Shown piece after piece: positions 5,012-5,156 of a stretch of 5,156 bases of DNA. The notes beneath the pieces are model-generated. The model was not told the DNA's origin and ran no database searches. It saw only the letters and a list, made by a program, of their open reading frames with translations. Origin of the DNA: Bacteroidota bacterium. Lineage in GTDB: Bacteria; Bacteroidota; Bacteroidia; Bacteroidales; VadinHA17. The stretch lies in assembly GCA_030613125.1 (NCBI GenBank), contig JAUWMO010000256.1:1-5156 (forward strand), given 5' to 3'. How positions within the stretch are numbered: position 1 is the first letter of the stretch; every line of letters starts with the position of its first letter. The translations under genes and the position numbers were made by a program.

Positions 5012-5156
5012 ACTTATGATGCCAACGGAAATCTTACCGGAGAATTATGGGAAGTGTGGGATACCGACTCATGGGTTAATTCTGAGAAGGGCACTTACAC
5101 TTATGATGGCAACGGAAATTTAACCGCAGAATTATGGGAAGTGTGGGATACCGACT
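4619..5156 (+). repeat. Tandem 87-bp coding repeat array (at least 6 full copies, runs off the window)
   Basis: Copies start at 4619 (84 bp), 4703, 4790, 4877, 4964 and 5051, with a partial copy at 5138. The period of 87 bp keeps the reading frame, each unit encoding 29 residues. Copies 5 and 6 differ at only about 8 of 87 bases, and copies 4 and 5 at about 12, while copies 1-3 are more divergent in both DNA and protein. The gradient points to recent growth of the array on its right side by unequal crossing-over or slippage. Confidence 0.92.
5012..5156 (+). pseudogene. In-frame continuation of the repeat protein after the TAG codon (partial at window edge)
   Basis: After the TAG at 5009-5011 the same frame continues with TYDANGNLTGELW, one whole further repeat with KGTYTYDGNGNLTAELW, and the start of another, to the last base of the window. 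No frameshift and no new start codon or ribosome binding site is present, so this piece is not an independent gene. It is the downstream part of the same gene, separated by one substitution. Repeat conservation after the stop shows little decay, so the change is recent, or the stop is read through, or it is a base-calling error. Confidence 0.7.

Noticed and set aside
4863..5123. Plus-strand open frame of 86 codons overlapping the repeat array in another frame
   Set aside because: It stays open only because the 87-bp repeats, a multiple of three, repeat the same stop-free stretch in a shifted frame. It has no ribosome binding site and its product is a repetitive shadow. The real frame has the signal peptide and strong Shine-Dalgarno.
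4619..5156. Tandem repeats as a CRISPR array
   Set aside because: The whole 87-bp unit is repeated with no unique spacers, and each unit encodes the same protein motif in frame.
4307..5156. Calling the repeat protein an RHS toxin or polymorphic toxin
   Set aside because: Only the YTYD.NGNLT half resembles YD repeats. The period is 29 residues, no RHS core box or toxin domain is visible, and the C-terminus is outside the window.

Overview
The window looks like a chromosomal piece of an anaerobic or facultative member of the Bacteroidota (Bacteroidales-like). This is inferred from the AT-rich composition, mostly weak ribosome binding sites, a perfect match to the Bacteroidota -7 promoter box (TAnnTTTG) upstream of the flavodoxin gene, a VorB-type 2-oxoacid:ferredoxin oxidoreductase, and a secreted protein made of tryptophan-rich YTYD/NGNLT repeats. 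No rRNA, tRNA, CRISPR array, transposase or phage gene was seen.

The left and centre (1-3781) form a minus-strand run read from right to left: a long-chain flavodoxin (3260-3781), an intrinsic terminator (about 3217-3244), a fold-type I PLP aminotransferase (1880-3205, or from 3232 with the upstream start), then three subunits of a 2-oxoacid:ferredoxin oxidoreductase: a 2x[4Fe-4S] ferredoxin-like subunit (1510-1743), the alpha subunit VorB (427-1494), and the TPP-binding beta subunit (423 down to 1, cut by the window edge). A gamma subunit would be expected further along in the unseen flank. The combination suggests amino-acid catabolism, or its reductive reverse: transamination of an amino acid to a 2-oxo acid, CoA-dependent oxidative decarboxylation by the oxidoreductase, and low-potential electrons passed to ferredoxin or flavodoxin. 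The individual families are clear. The exact substrate and the pairing with this aminotransferase are inference.

A gene-free stretch (3782-4306) carries a probable flavodoxin promoter, a small cluster of TTGAAAA direct repeats and a strong hairpin (4230-4259). It leads into a plus-strand gene (from 4307) with a strong Shine-Dalgarno sequence and a signal peptide. That gene encodes an exported protein of near-perfect 29-residue repeats (87-bp DNA repeats), which run off the right edge. In the fifth repeat a TAC codon appears as TAG, yet the repeats continue in the same frame after it. The gene is therefore either a young pseudogene, a truncated allele, a case of readthrough, or a base-calling error.

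Most of the window is ordinary metabolism. The points worth a second look are the in-frame amber codon in the repeat array, the recent expansion of that array, a flavodoxin whose FMN-phosphate loop lacks all its usual hydroxyl residues, and a terminator hairpin that contains a possible start codon of the aminotransferase gene.
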